From NCBI RefSeq assembly GCF_030159955.1, contig NZ_BSNK01000002.1, positions 372,001 to 436,000 on the forward strand: a DNA stretch of 64,000 nt, written 5' to 3'. Below are positions 1-8,129 of the stretch, one piece after another (the first letter of the stretch is position 1; each line of letters begins with the position of its first letter). The notes below the pieces were generated by a model. It was not told the DNA's origin and made no database searches. It saw nothing but the letters and a program-made list of their open reading frames with translations. The position numbers and the translations under genes were made by a program. Source of the DNA: Algimonas ampicilliniresistens. GTDB lineage: Bacteria > Pseudomonadota > Alphaproteobacteria > Caulobacterales > Maricaulaceae.

Positions 1-604
1 CGCCAAATTTTGCTTCGAGGTTTGACGCCACTTCGCCCAGATCATCACGTTGGGTATAGATGGTGTGTACGGGCTCATATTCGTCCCATTGATCATCAGA
101 CGCTTCGTCATGTTCGACATCATCTGCGCCAACTTCGATAGCCACTTCCATCACCGTGTCTTCGTCCGCGATGTCGAGCGGATATTCAATTTTACCGATC
201 TGATCGAACATGTAGGCGACAGAACCCGTCTCCCCCAGATTGCCGCCATTTTTGGAAAAGGCCGTGCGCACTTCCATCGCTGTACGGTTCGTATTGTCCG
301 TGGAGGCTTCAATGATGAAGCCAATGCCGCCCGGGCCAAAGCCTTCATAGCGAAGCTCTTCATAATCCGCGCCTTCACCGCCTGCGCCTTTATCGACAGC
401 GCGTTGGATATTGTCCTTGGGCATGGATTGGCCCTTGGCGTTATTGATCGCCAAACGCAGACGCGGATTCATGTCTGGGTCCGGACCGCCCATTTTAGCG
501 GCCACAGCGATATCTTTGGCAAGTTTAGAAAACAGCTTGGAGCGCAACTTATCCTGGCGACCTTTGCGGTGCTGGATATTGGCCCATTTGGAATGGCCGG
601 CCAT
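1..604 (-). CDS. yebC: YebC/PmpR family transcriptional regulator (3' end beyond window)
   Basis: The minus strand encodes a protein beginning [18 protein letters not shown], the hallmark N-terminus of YebC/PmpR proteins. The family comprises cytoplasmic DNA-binding regulators, some of which also assist translation of difficult proline stretches. About 201 codons are present. The family is usually 240-250 residues, so roughly the last 40-50 residues lie outside the window. Family signatures such as [12 protein letters not shown] and YEGFGPGG are readable in order. A GAGG element precedes the ATG at 604. The start is firm because the family begins exactly here. In many alphaproteobacteria yebC sits near ruvC or ymdB-like genes; here a ymdB-like gene lies 3 kb away. 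Confidence 0.95.
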   Translation of the reverse strand, partial: MAGHSKWANIQHRKGRQDKLRSKLFSKLAKDIAVAAKMGGPDPDMNPRLRLAINNAKGQSMPKDNIQRAVDKGAGGEGADYEELRYEGFGPGGIGFIIEASTDNTNRTAMEVRTAFSKNGGNLGETGSVAYMFDQIGKIEYPLDIADEDTVMEVAIEVGADDVEHDEASDDQWDEYEPVHTIYTQRDDLGEVASNLEAKFG

Positions 605-877
605 GGGGAACCTCGTTCTTAATCAGTCTTGTTCGGAGTTGCGTCCCTCTAGCGGGATGACGACGCGGCGGCAAGACAAGCGAACCGCCCGATCTCGCCT
701 CTCCCAATCTCGAGATTATCTCTCCTTACGCTCACACGCCTGTGATGCGCTGTGAAAAGACGTTACTGGAATGATCGGTCCATATCGTGTCTTAGGGCTT
801 TGTCAGGCGACATCGCCCGGCGCCCAGACCGAACAAAAGTCGGCTGGGGTTCAATCGAAATGAAAAGAGAGCGCATC

Positions 878-988
878 ATGTCGGAGAGCCACACACTGTC
901 TCATTTGATCACCTTTGCCCTGTTGGGCGGGATCACGATCACTCTCGCCTGCCTGCTGCTGCACTCCGGCGGCGGGCTCTACGCCTAG
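878..988 (+). CDS. Small single-pass membrane peptide (36 aa)
   Basis: A 36-residue reading frame with a short polar N-terminus (MSESHTLSH) followed by a hydrophobic stretch at about residues 9-29, so an inner-membrane peptide is likely. AGAGAG ends about 7 nt before the ATG at 878. A longer in-frame version from 860 or 752 is possible but has a worse start context. It lies 41 nt upstream of the DM13 gene and on the same strand, so it probably heads that operon. No family is recognised; the coding call rests on the ribosome site, the hydrophobic pattern and the context. Confidence 0.5.
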   Translation: MSESHTLSHLITFALLGGITITLACLLLHSGGGLYA

Positions 989-1029
989 CCTAGACCTTTT
1001 CACTCATCCCCGTCACAAGGACCCAGACA

Positions 1030-1533
1030 ATGACTCTTAAAGCCTCACCCCCCGCAAAAGCCCGCCTCGCCACTCTGGCGGCTATCGGCGTTATCTACCC
1101 TGTCGCCGCGCTTGGCGCAGCGCTCTGCGCCACGACCATGTTTTCTGGCTCGGCTTATGCCGCAGAAGCGCCAGCCGCCGTGGTTCAAATGGCTAAAGCC
1201 GACGCCCAACCCGTCAGCTTTCAAAAGAAAACTTACGCGCTGAAAGGCTCCGTCACTGTCGAGCAACGTGGCAACCGCACCGTGATTGTGTTCTCGGACG
1301 ACTTCAAAACTAAAAAAGGTCCGGACCTGAAAGTCTTCCTATCGAAACATGACATCGCGAACGCCACGGGTGACAACGCCACTACGGACGCCGTCCGTTT
1401 GGGCGCGCTACAATCCAATAAGGGCGCTCAAGAGTATATCCTACCCGAAGGTGTGAACTTGACCGACTTCAACTCTGTCCTCGTCCATTGTGAGGCTTTC
1501 TCTAAACTTTGGGGCGGCGCAGACGTTTCATGA
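1030..1533 (+). CDS. DM13-domain exported protein
   Basis: 167 residues. The N-terminal part has a positively charged start and a long hydrophobic segment ending near SAYAAEA (about residue 45), which fits a signal peptide or anchor. Residues about 65-165 match the DM13 fold: a GSVTVEQRGN strand, the DFKTKKGPDLKVFLS segment, GALQSNKGAQEYILPEGVNL and the terminal VLVHCEAFSKLWGGADV with the single conserved cysteine. DM13 domains are proposed to act in electron transfer or redox chemistry; the biochemical role is not settled. Its stop overlaps the TetR start (ATGA at 1530-1533), so the two are translationally coupled. Confidence 0.85.
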   Translation: MTLKASPPAKARLATLAAIGVIYPVAALGAALCATTMFSGSAYAAEAPAAVVQMAKADAQPVSFQKKTYALKGSVTVEQRGNRTVIVFSDDFKTKKGPDLKVFLSKHDIANATGDNATTDAVRLGALQSNKGAQEYILPEGVNLTDFNSVLVHCEAFSKLWGGADVS

Positions 1534-2162
1534 ACTCAGTGACGACACCACAGGCATCCAGACTTAAAGGTCGCCCCGCCCTCTTCGACTCAGACCGAGT
1601 CGAAGAGCAGGTGGCCGACTTGTTCTGGGCGCGGGGCTATGACGGGGTATCAATCTCTGACATCACGTCGGCCACCGGCCTGTCGAAATCGTCGCTTTAT
1701 AATAGTTTTGGCGGCAAGGATGACCTCTTCCGCAAGGCGCTCACCCGCTACCATAAGTCAACCGTGCAAGCGGGGGCCGACTGGCTCGCTGCAGACGATG
1801 AAGCCGATCCGATGGAAAAACTGGATCAGCTACTCCGTGGACCCGCCGACGATGTGCATGGCCGGGATGACACGCGCGGATGCTTTCTCTGCAATACATC
1901 CGCGGATGGGTTAGGCCGAGCCCCGGATATCGACACGCTGGTTGGTGACGGCTTTGCCAAACTCGAAGCCGGGATGACCGCTCTATTCCGACGTCATGCG
2001 CCCACCGCGCCGGACACAATCATTCGCGATGCCGCCCGGCTCTCGCTTACAACTTATGTTGGTCTGCGCATTCGCAGCCGCATGAAACCCACACGCGCCG
2101 AATTCGATTCCGTGCGCATCATGCTCGTCGACGCCGTTCGACGTTTGCTCGAAAGTGACTGA
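1530..2162 (+). CDS. TetR/AcrR family transcriptional regulator
   Basis: 210 residues from ATG 1530. Residues about 15-65 form the TetR N-terminal helix-turn-helix (AVADLFWARGYDGVSISDI-type segment, then GLSKSSLYNSFGGKDDLF). The C-terminal ligand-binding region contains a GCFLCNTSADG motif seen in one common TetR branch. An upstream in-frame ATG at 1509 is less likely, because 1530 gives the coupled ATGA junction with the DM13 gene. The gene is followed 3 nt later by the DoxX-like gene. It probably controls its own operon in response to a small or reactive compound (inference). Confidence 0.9.
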   Translation: MNSVTTPQASRLKGRPALFDSDRVEEQVADLFWARGYDGVSISDITSATGLSKSSLYNSFGGKDDLFRKALTRYHKSTVQAGADWLAADDEADPMEKLDQLLRGPADDVHGRDDTRGCFLCNTSADGLGRAPDIDTLVGDGFAKLEAGMTALFRRHAPTAPDTIIRDAARLSLTTYVGLRIRSRMKPTRAEFDSVRIMLVDAVRRLLESD

Positions 2163-2165
2163 CCC

Positions 2166-2651
2166 ATGTCCCTCATCAAAAAATATCTGCCGATCGGGCT
2201 GACCCTGTTCTCCGCCGCGATCTTTCTCGACAGTCTGCGCTACAAGTTTACTGACCACCCCAACACGCAAGAAATCTTCGGGCGTCTCGATGGGTGGGCG
2301 ACGGGGCTCGGCGCGGACGGCATTTTCGACAAGACCGGCATATTCTCGCAATATGTCATCGGCTCGGCAGAGCTGGTTGCCGCCGCCCTGCTCCTGATCG
2401 GCCTGTTCTCACGCTTCATCAAATTTGGCGTGCTGGGCAATTTAGTCGCGTTGGGCGTAATGACGGGGGCTGTCGGCTTCCATCTCTTCACGCCGCTCGG
2501 CATCGATCCCAATAATGATGGGGGCGGACTGTTTATGGCAGCGGTTGCTGTTTGGGCGTCTCAGATTATCATGCTGTGGCTACGCCGCGACACATTGATC
2601 GGTCTGATCCGTCGACCGTTTAGTCTGTTTAGCCCGGTGCAGGCTGACTGA
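2166..2651 (+). CDS. DoxX-like four-helix membrane protein
   Basis: 161 residues with about four hydrophobic helices (residues ~8-25, 62-82, 88-110, 122-142). A KYLPIGLTLFSAAIFLDSLRYKFTDHP start and a GIFSQYVIGSAELVAAALLLIG core resemble DoxX/DoxD-like proteins. Such proteins are inner-membrane components linked to quinone or thiol redox and detoxification in some bacteria. It starts 3 nt after the TetR stop, so it is the last gene of the operon. Its 3' end overlaps the convergent gene by 23 bp. The family call is moderate, since DoxX-like sequences are diverse. Confidence 0.7.
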   Translation: MSLIKKYLPIGLTLFSAAIFLDSLRYKFTDHPNTQEIFGRLDGWATGLGADGIFDKTGIFSQYVIGSAELVAAALLLIGLFSRFIKFGVLGNLVALGVMTGAVGFHLFTPLGIDPNNDGGGLFMAAVAVWASQIIMLWLRRDTLIGLIRRPFSLFSPVQAD

Positions 2652-3435
2652 TCGGCTCTAACTCGCTCACCGTGATCGCCATATTATTAGTGATCTCTTT
2701 GCCCAGCGCCTTCACGTCGACATTCATTGAGAAGTTGGAAACATAGGGGTGCCCGTTCGGGGCGATCGTGCAGCCCTGTTCCAGTTTCATCTGCTTGATC
2801 TTTGCGATCAGCAGCACCGTCATAGGGCGGGTAATGTGAAAAGACGCTGACGCTATTTTCCCGGACGGCTTGTCATAAACCAGCTCACCCTCTAGCCGGT
2901 CGACGAGCTTCTTAGCCATGCTGCGTTCTTTGCTGTCCAGCTCCCTGTCTCCGGTCTGCATAAATAGCGACACCATCCGTTCAGGCGTTGGGCGCAAACG
3001 CGCGATCGTGTCCGTCTCTGCGACGACCGCAAAATCTTCGGGCGTCGGCAAGGCCCCGCCTGGGTTACACCAGAAGCTTTGCGCCTGCGCTGCTGGCGTG
3101 CGGTCCTCACCTTCAATCTCCTCGATCATTTCGCGCAGCGCTTTTTCCATCTCCCCGCGCGCATCTTCGGTCTGTTCTAGAATAACGACCCGTTCACCGG
3201 GGGGCTGTGAGGGATCGATGCGGAGCTTAGCTGCGAGCGGGGCATGTATTGTGTCGCCCTTGGATCCAGATACGATCACATCAACCGTGTGGCGATAGGG
3301 CACAAAGGCGGGGGGCTCGGCTTGGTCCATGGCCGCTTCGCGCGCCAGAATGTCGAAAATATCTTCGGCTTGAGCCGGGGCCGCGATCGCCGAACTGGCA
3401 ACTAGAAGTGCCGCGCATGTCAGTTTGAAGCTCAT
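2629..3435 (-). CDS. Exported protein of unknown function
   Basis: 268 residues with a clear Sec signal peptide (MSFKLTCAALLVASSAIAAPAQAED, cleavage probably after AQA at about residue 23). The mature part is acidic to neutral with an ERVVILEQTEDARGEMEKALREMIEEIEGEDRT-type charged helix around residues 80-110. Only two cysteines remain after the signal peptide (in FWCNPGG and EQGCTIAPNG), which could form a periplasmic disulfide. I do not recognise the family. It lies downstream of the ymdB-like gene on the same strand and overlaps the end of the DoxX-like gene on the other strand. Confidence 0.75.
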   Translation of the reverse strand: MSFKLTCAALLVASSAIAAPAQAEDIFDILAREAAMDQAEPPAFVPYRHTVDVIVSGSKGDTIHAPLAAKLRIDPSQPPGERVVILEQTEDARGEMEKALREMIEEIEGEDRTPAAQAQSFWCNPGGALPTPEDFAVVAETDTIARLRPTPERMVSLFMQTGDRELDSKERSMAKKLVDRLEGELVYDKPSGKIASASFHITRPMTVLLIAKIKQMKLEQGCTIAPNGHPYVSNFSMNVDVKALGKEITNNMAITVSELEPISQPAPG

Positions 3436-3467
3436 GTCATGATCTTCGCCAACGCTGGCCAGATCTG

Positions 3468-3500
3468 CAAGTGAAGATACGGCCAGATGTGGTTCACTTG
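3468..3500. repeat. Inverted repeat CAAGTGAA/TTCACTTG
   Basis: Perfect 8-bp arms at 3468-3475 and 3493-3500 with a 17-nt centre, in the gap between the ymdB-like gene and the exported unknown protein. No U-tract follows on either strand, so it is more likely an operator or mRNA-stability hairpin than an intrinsic terminator. Confidence 0.3.
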
Positions 3501-3509
3501 GCGCTCACC

Positions 3510-4319
3510 TTAGACGTCCGGCACCTGCTCGGCCAACTGTCCACCAACGCGGATCGGCTCGGCGCGGACGGCTAGACCCTTGGCATTGGTCTCGACGAAA
3601 ATGCCGCACAAGGTCGCAGGACCGGTGGCGGGTTCGAACCGGGCAGAGCGCATCCGGGTGGTAAAGCGGCGCATGGGTTCATCCAATTCCATGCCGATGA
3701 TGGAGTTATAATCGCCGCACATACCCGCATCGGTCTGATAGGCCGTGCCTTGCGGTAGAATGCGCGTGTCTGCTGTCGGGACATGTTGGTGCGTGCCGAT
3801 CACCAGTGACGCGCGACCATCGCAGAAATAGCCCATCGCATTTTTCTCGCTCGTGGCTTCGGCGTGCATGTCAACAACGACAATATCCGCGACTTCACCC
3901 AGCGGGGCGGCGGCCAATTCGCGTTCCGCCGCTTGGAATGGATCATCCAGACTATCCATAAAGACCCGGCCATGCAGGCTGACGACCAGCATCTGATAGC
4001 CATTCACGTCATAGAGATTAGCGCCGCGTCCCGGCGTCCCGGCCGGATAGTTGGCAGGACGTAGAATGCGTCCATCGCGTTCAATGAGGCCCATTCCCTG
4101 CGGCTGATCGAAACTGTGATTGCCAAGCGTCAGGACGTCCGCCCCGGCCTCATATAATTGTTCTGCCGTTCCCGCCGTTATGCCAAAACCACCCGCTGCG
4201 TTCTCGGCGTTAATGATAACGGCGTCCAAGCTGAGTTGTTTGCGCAGGCGCGGCAGATGATCGGACACAACTTTGCGTCCCGCCCGTCCGACAACATCCC
4301 CAAAAAAAGCGAGCCGCAT
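3510..4319 (-). CDS. TIGR00282/YmdB-family metallophosphoesterase
   Basis: 269 residues, the usual length for this family of cytoplasmic phosphodiesterases (Bacillus YmdB hydrolyses 2',3'-cyclic nucleotides). Metal-ligand motifs are visible: FFGDVVGRAGR (Asp8), NAENAAGGFGI (Glu39, Asn40), LGNHSFDQ (Asn67, His68), DMHAEATSEK and GTHQHVPTADTRI with its histidines. The usual GNHTWD reads GNHSFD here, a mild substitution. It starts 8 nt downstream of phoH on the same strand, so the two are probably co-transcribed. The activity in this organism is inferred from the family. Confidence 0.92.
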   Translation of the reverse strand: MRLAFFGDVVGRAGRKVVSDHLPRLRKQLSLDAVIINAENAAGGFGITAGTAEQLYEAGADVLTLGNHSFDQPQGMGLIERDGRILRPANYPAGTPGRGANLYDVNGYQMLVVSLHGRVFMDSLDDPFQAAERELAAAPLGEVADIVVVDMHAEATSEKNAMGYFCDGRASLVIGTHQHVPTADTRILPQGTAYQTDAGMCGDYNSIIGMELDEPMRRFTTRMRSARFEPATGPATLCGIFVETNAKGLAVRAEPIRVGGQLAEQVPDV

Positions 4320-4327
4320 GACCCGGA

Positions 4328-5329
4328 CTAACCGTCTGAGTTGGCGCTACGAGCCAGCGTCTTGTCCAGACCGTCAGTCGGGCGCGAAAACTCGGCCTCA
4401 TAGGCGTCGACGATTTTCCCGACCAGCGGGTGACGAACCACATCCGCCGCCTTGAAATGGATTTGGCTGATACCTTTGATCCCGTCGAGAATATGCAGCG
4501 CGTGAGCCAAGCCGGACGGCTGTCCATTGGGCAAGTCGGTCTGCGTCGGATCGCCCGTGACGGCATATTTGGCGCGCTCGCCAAGGCGCGTCAGAACCAT
4601 TTTCATCTGCGGCACCGTTGCATTCTGTGCTTCGTCAATCACAACAAATGCGTCCGATAAAGTCCGGCCACGCATGAAAGCCAGCGGCGCCACTTCGATA
4701 TCGCCTGCAGCGCGACGACGATCGACCTCATCGCGGCCCAACACCATATGCAGCGCATCCCAGATCGGCTGCATATAGGGGTCAACCTTTTCGTTCAAAT
4801 CGCCGGGCAGAAAGCCAAGTCGTTCCCCGGCTTCGACTGCGGGCCGGCAGGCGATGAATTTATTGACCTCACCGCGCGCCAGCAGAGAGGCACCGTAAGC
4901 CGTGGCCAGAAAAGTCTTGCCTGTGCCGGCGGGCCCCACGCCAAAGGTGATTGTGTCATCACGCATGGCATGGATGAATTTTTCCTGGCGCGGCGTTTTT
5001 GGCACGATAGGCGAGCGACGCGGAAACGGGATGATCGCTTCGGCGCTGGCCGCTTTGACCTTGCCTTGACCCATCGCGCGGATCAGCGCGCGAATATCGG
5101 ACGGGCCGCACGGCCAGCCACGTTCCAGCCGCTGGTAGATTTCCTTGACCAGTTCACCGGCGCGCGCACGGCTCGGCGTGTCGCCATTAATATGGACCGC
5201 ACTGCCCGGCGCTTCGATATAGACGTCAAAGGCGCTTTCAATCAGCGCCAAATTCGTATGGTTCGGCCCACATAGTTTGCGCACCAGCTCGGCATCGGAA
5301 AATTCGAGAATATCTGTCTGTTTGCTCAC
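4328..5329 (-). CDS. phoH: PhoH family ATPase
   Basis: 333 residues. Walker A GPAGTGKT lies at residues 132-139, the RPAVEAGERLGFLPGDLNEKVDPYMQP block follows, and Walker B is VVIDEAQN at 229-236. The N-terminal 90 residues are the KH-like extension of the long PhoH type. The family comprises cytoplasmic ATPases associated with RNA metabolism. In most alphaproteobacteria phoH sits between miaB and ybeY; here miaB is 10 kb away and a ymdB-like gene occupies the ybeY position. Confidence 0.95.
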   Translation of the reverse strand: MSKQTDILEFSDAELVRKLCGPNHTNLALIESAFDVYIEAPGSAVHINGDTPSRARAGELVKEIYQRLERGWPCGPSDIRALIRAMGQGKVKAASAEAIIPFPRRSPIVPKTPRQEKFIHAMRDDTITFGVGPAGTGKTFLATAYGASLLARGEVNKFIACRPAVEAGERLGFLPGDLNEKVDPYMQPIWDALHMVLGRDEVDRRRAAGDIEVAPLAFMRGRTLSDAFVVIDEAQNATVPQMKMVLTRLGERAKYAVTGDPTQTDLPNGQPSGLAHALHILDGIKGISQIHFKAADVVRHPLVGKIVDAYEAEFSRPTDGLDKTLARSANSDG

Positions 5330-5451
5330 AGTTGAGCCTTAGTCACGACCGCCAGAAATTGCGAGGCCGTTGATCAGAAAGCGGTGAATCGATCTTTGCG
5401 GCCCGAGGCAGCAATAGATTATGTTACGGGATCGGCATGACGGAGGGGCAC

Positions 5452-6597
5452 ATGCGGCGAACACACTCACGATTGGGTTGCTGGCTTCAGCAACCCGTTC
5501 AAATATGTGCCGGGGCTGCATTCGGGCTCTGTCTGATCGGGTGCAGTCCCGTAGACGCGGCCCCCGGAAAGGACGACTTAATGCAGGCCCATGATAGGCA
5601 AACCCATGACAGCGCCGCAGTGAGCACAGACACCGACCGCGAACTTATCATTCTCGCCGCGCCGGGACCGGATGGATATTATGACGCCGTTCAGGAGGAC
5701 ATTGTCGCGTTCCATATTCGCTATGCCGAAGCGATCAGTGCGCATGACGATGTTATCGTTCTAAGCGGACCCAATCTTCATGCCCGTTATGTCGACGCCT
5801 TGGGGGACGACCGCGTGGCTCTTATTCCGATGGCTGACATTTGGATGCGGGACTTCACACCGCTCAACGCCGTAAACCCTGTAACCATGCGCTATTCCCC
5901 CGCCGGACAAGGTGGCGGGCGCACAGGTCGTCGGGAAGCCAAGTTTGTTCAGTCTGAACTTGAGGATATGTTGCAGGCGGCAAGCCTCAAGCTTCCCGAA
6001 AGCACGCTCATCAATGATGGCGGGAATTTCGTCGATGACTATGCGGGACGCGTCGTGCTGAGCCGCAAATTTCTGCGCGACAACCAACTGTCCGAGAATG
6101 AAGGCCGGGTCGCCGTTCGCGAGACGACAGGAGCCAACCATATCGCATTCATCGAAGCCGATGAGCAAGGCGGGTTGGAACATGCGGACGGGGTGGTCGC
6201 TTTTATCGGCCCGAACCAACTCGTCATTAATCGTTATCCTGAGGACGCGGCCTATGCGGACACGCTGAAGGCTGACTTACGGGCTGGCCTGCCCGGTGTA
6301 GCCATCCACGAAATCGTCACCCCCTATGATGGCAGCGACATCTATGACGTGCGGTTTGGGTCGGCCTGTGGCCTCTACACTAATATGCTGGTCACACCGC
6401 AGCGGATCTATTTTCCGCAATTCGGCATTGCTGAGGATCACGAGGCGCTGGAACAGTTGCGACGGTGGACCGACCGGGAAGTCATCCCGGTGCAGTCCTC
6501 CCAAGTTTGCCGCATGGGCGGCGGGGTCCGCTGTATGAGTTGGCAGCTTCGCGGCGAGCCCGCCGCGCGCTTAAAAACCTATCTCTCAGATCGCTGA
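5452..6597 (+). CDS. Agmatine deiminase/PAD-superfamily lipoprotein
   Basis: 381 residues. A strong GGAGGGG ribosome site lies just before ATG 5452, favoured over the in-frame ATG at 5437. The N-terminus carries a lipobox (CLIGC, Cys31), so the mature enzyme is probably membrane-anchored and periplasmic. Guanidino-group deiminase motifs are present in order: MADIWMRDFTP, LINDGGNFVDDY, QGGLEHADGVVAFIG, and MGGGVRCMSW with the likely nucleophile Cys361. The family converts agmatine or peptidyl-arginine to citrulline-type products plus ammonia. Cytoplasmic agmatine deiminases lack the lipid anchor, so the substrate here is open. It faces a second lipoprotein hydrolase convergently. Confidence 0.85.
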   Translation: MRRTHSRLGCWLQQPVQICAGAAFGLCLIGCSPVDAAPGKDDLMQAHDRQTHDSAAVSTDTDRELIILAAPGPDGYYDAVQEDIVAFHIRYAEAISAHDDVIVLSGPNLHARYVDALGDDRVALIPMADIWMRDFTPLNAVNPVTMRYSPAGQGGGRTGRREAKFVQSELEDMLQAASLKLPESTLINDGGNFVDDYAGRVVLSRKFLRDNQLSENEGRVAVRETTGANHIAFIEADEQGGLEHADGVVAFIGPNQLVINRYPEDAAYADTLKADLRAGLPGVAIHEIVTPYDGSDIYDVRFGSACGLYTNMLVTPQRIYFPQFGIAEDHEALEQLRRWTDREVIPVQSSQVCRMGGGVRCMSWQLRGEPAARLKTYLSDR

Positions 6598-6625
6598 GCG
6601 CGCATAGTTTAGTTCAGAGTCTAGC

Positions 6626-7654
6626 TCAGTTCTCAATGAAATCGACGATGGACGGGATTACAGTGTCCGCCAAAGGCAGGTCTGGATTGCCATAGGTCGC
6701 CAGGTTTCCGGCCCGATCTTCGGGCGAGGTTTTGAGCACGTGATTGACGCCGGGTAGCAGCGTCAGCGTCCCGCCTGCATCGGCCAGACGCTCCGCATCC
6801 GCGACAGACACCTGAATGTCATTCACACCTTGTACCACCAAGGTCGGCAGTCCCGCCTCGCGAACTAATTCCGCCGGATCAATAGCAAAGACGGAGATCA
6901 GAAAGCCCTGTACCGCCGGATTGAACAGGCCCTGCAAGCCTGGGTGAAACCCGCTCGGATCGACCGTTTCGCCGGCCTCAAGACTGGCTATTGCTGGCAA
7001 AGCTTGAGCCAAGATCGGTGCGTTGGCCGGATTGGCCTGCAACTGTTCCCTCAGCAGATCAGCATAGGGTCGTCCGGGCGCCGCGAGCAGGATCAAGCCG
7101 CAAATACCGTCTGAATATTGTGCCGCCGTGGCCGACACCATCGTGCCGCCCTCCGAATGGCCCAGTAGATAAACACAGTCGCGACCCGTCTCTTCTCGCA
7201 ATAGTGCGACCCAATCCCGATAATCCTGCGCATATAGATCGACCGTCACGGCGTTCGGATCGCCCGCTTCAAAGCTGGCATACATGCCGCGCTTATCGAC
7301 CCGCAGGGACGAAATACCCTCGGCATTCAGCCCCTCTGCCAACTGCCGATAGGCATTTGTGCGGATGCCTTGGGCGCTATTGCCGTCTCGGTCCGTTGGA
7401 CCCGAGCCCGGGACAATCAGCACAACAGGCGCATTATCCCCCGCACCCAAGAAAGTCCCCGCCAAGCCGTTAACGAACAGGTCGCGTTCGGCCTTTGCTA
7501 TTGGTGTCGCAGCCTCTGCCTGAACAGGATCCGCTGCATCCGTATCGTTGCTCGCAGAGACTGAAGTCTCCGCACTACAGGCCGCCAACATCGCCCCTAT
7601 CAACAAGCCTGAAATAGACTTTACGGGTTTGTGACAGTGAAGGAATTTAGACAT
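6626..7654 (-). CDS. Alpha/beta-hydrolase lipoprotein
   Basis: 342 residues. The lipobox AMLAAC places the lipidated Cys at residue 26. The body is an alpha/beta-hydrolase of the serine-aminopeptidase/DUF1749-like type: VVLIVPGSGPTDRDG (oxyanion region near residue 78), nucleophile elbow GHSEGG with Ser167, an acid within LVVQGVNDIQV, and the catalytic His in LLPGVNHVLK. These proteins are usually annotated as esterases or peptidases with unknown natural substrate. It stands alone, with 100 bp between its start and the cupredoxin gene end. Confidence 0.88.
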   Translation of the reverse strand: MSKFLHCHKPVKSISGLLIGAMLAACSAETSVSASNDTDAADPVQAEAATPIAKAERDLFVNGLAGTFLGAGDNAPVVLIVPGSGPTDRDGNSAQGIRTNAYRQLAEGLNAEGISSLRVDKRGMYASFEAGDPNAVTVDLYAQDYRDWVALLREETGRDCVYLLGHSEGGTMVSATAAQYSDGICGLILLAAPGRPYADLLREQLQANPANAPILAQALPAIASLEAGETVDPSGFHPGLQGLFNPAVQGFLISVFAIDPAELVREAGLPTLVVQGVNDIQVSVADAERLADAGGTLTLLPGVNHVLKTSPEDRAGNLATYGNPDLPLADTVIPSIVDFIEN

Positions 7655-7754
7655 GGGGCGACTCCGGCTTCGGTAAGATCAGCGGGCAGTCATATCCGAG
7701 ACGGGCTGACTATCCAATCTGTGAATTGTGATGAGCCGTGGCGACTTAGGCGAC

Positions 7755-8129
7755 TTATTCAACCGTTACATCAAGTCGCATTTTCGGGTGGATGGCGCAA
7801 CGCACTTGAAAACTACCTGCGGCGGTAAATTCGATGTCCCGCGTTTCACCTTCCTCCATAGAGCCGGAATCGAATGTCATCGTTTCCTCATCAATGAAGG
7901 CGTGATGCAGGAAGATGTCATCATTGACGATCCGCAGCTTATCGCCTGTCTTAATTGTGACGGCCCCCGGCGCATATTTCCGCTTTTTCTGAGAGATGGT
8001 GATGACGTCCTGAGACTGGGCCAAAACGCCCGCGGGAAAAGCGATCAGAGAAATCAGAAGCGCCTTGGCGCCGGTCGAGCCAAGTCCAAAATTACCAAGT
8101 CTGAAATGATGGGTCGGAAAACGGGTCAT
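7755..8129 (-). CDS. Cupredoxin-domain protein (methylamine-utilisation type)
   Basis: 124 residues: a hydrophobic N-terminal segment (about 20-37, signal peptide or anchor ending VLAQS) and a plastocyanin-like domain. Candidate type-1 copper ligands are His75/His76 (FLHHAF), Cys111, His114 and Met117 (VRCAIHPKM), in the correct order and spacing for a blue copper site. It should act in the periplasm as a small electron carrier. Its start overlaps the stop of the histidine kinase gene by 4 bp (8126-8129), and it is the last gene of the DUF3034-globin-kinase operon. Confidence 0.85.
   Translation of the reverse strand: MTRFPTHHFRLGNFGLGSTGAKALLISLIAFPAGVLAQSQDVITISQKKRKYAPGAVTIKTGDKLRIVNDDIFLHHAFIDEETMTFDSGSMEEGETRDIEFTAAGSFQVRCAIHPKMRLDVTVE

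Noticed and set aside
752-877. Longer version of the small membrane peptide from 752
   Set aside because: The extra residues look non-coding, and the AGAGAG site favours ATG 878.
3628-3650. GGTTCGAACC, like a tRNA T-loop
   Set aside because: It lies inside the ymdB-like reading frame, and no acceptor, D or anticodon arms can be formed around it.
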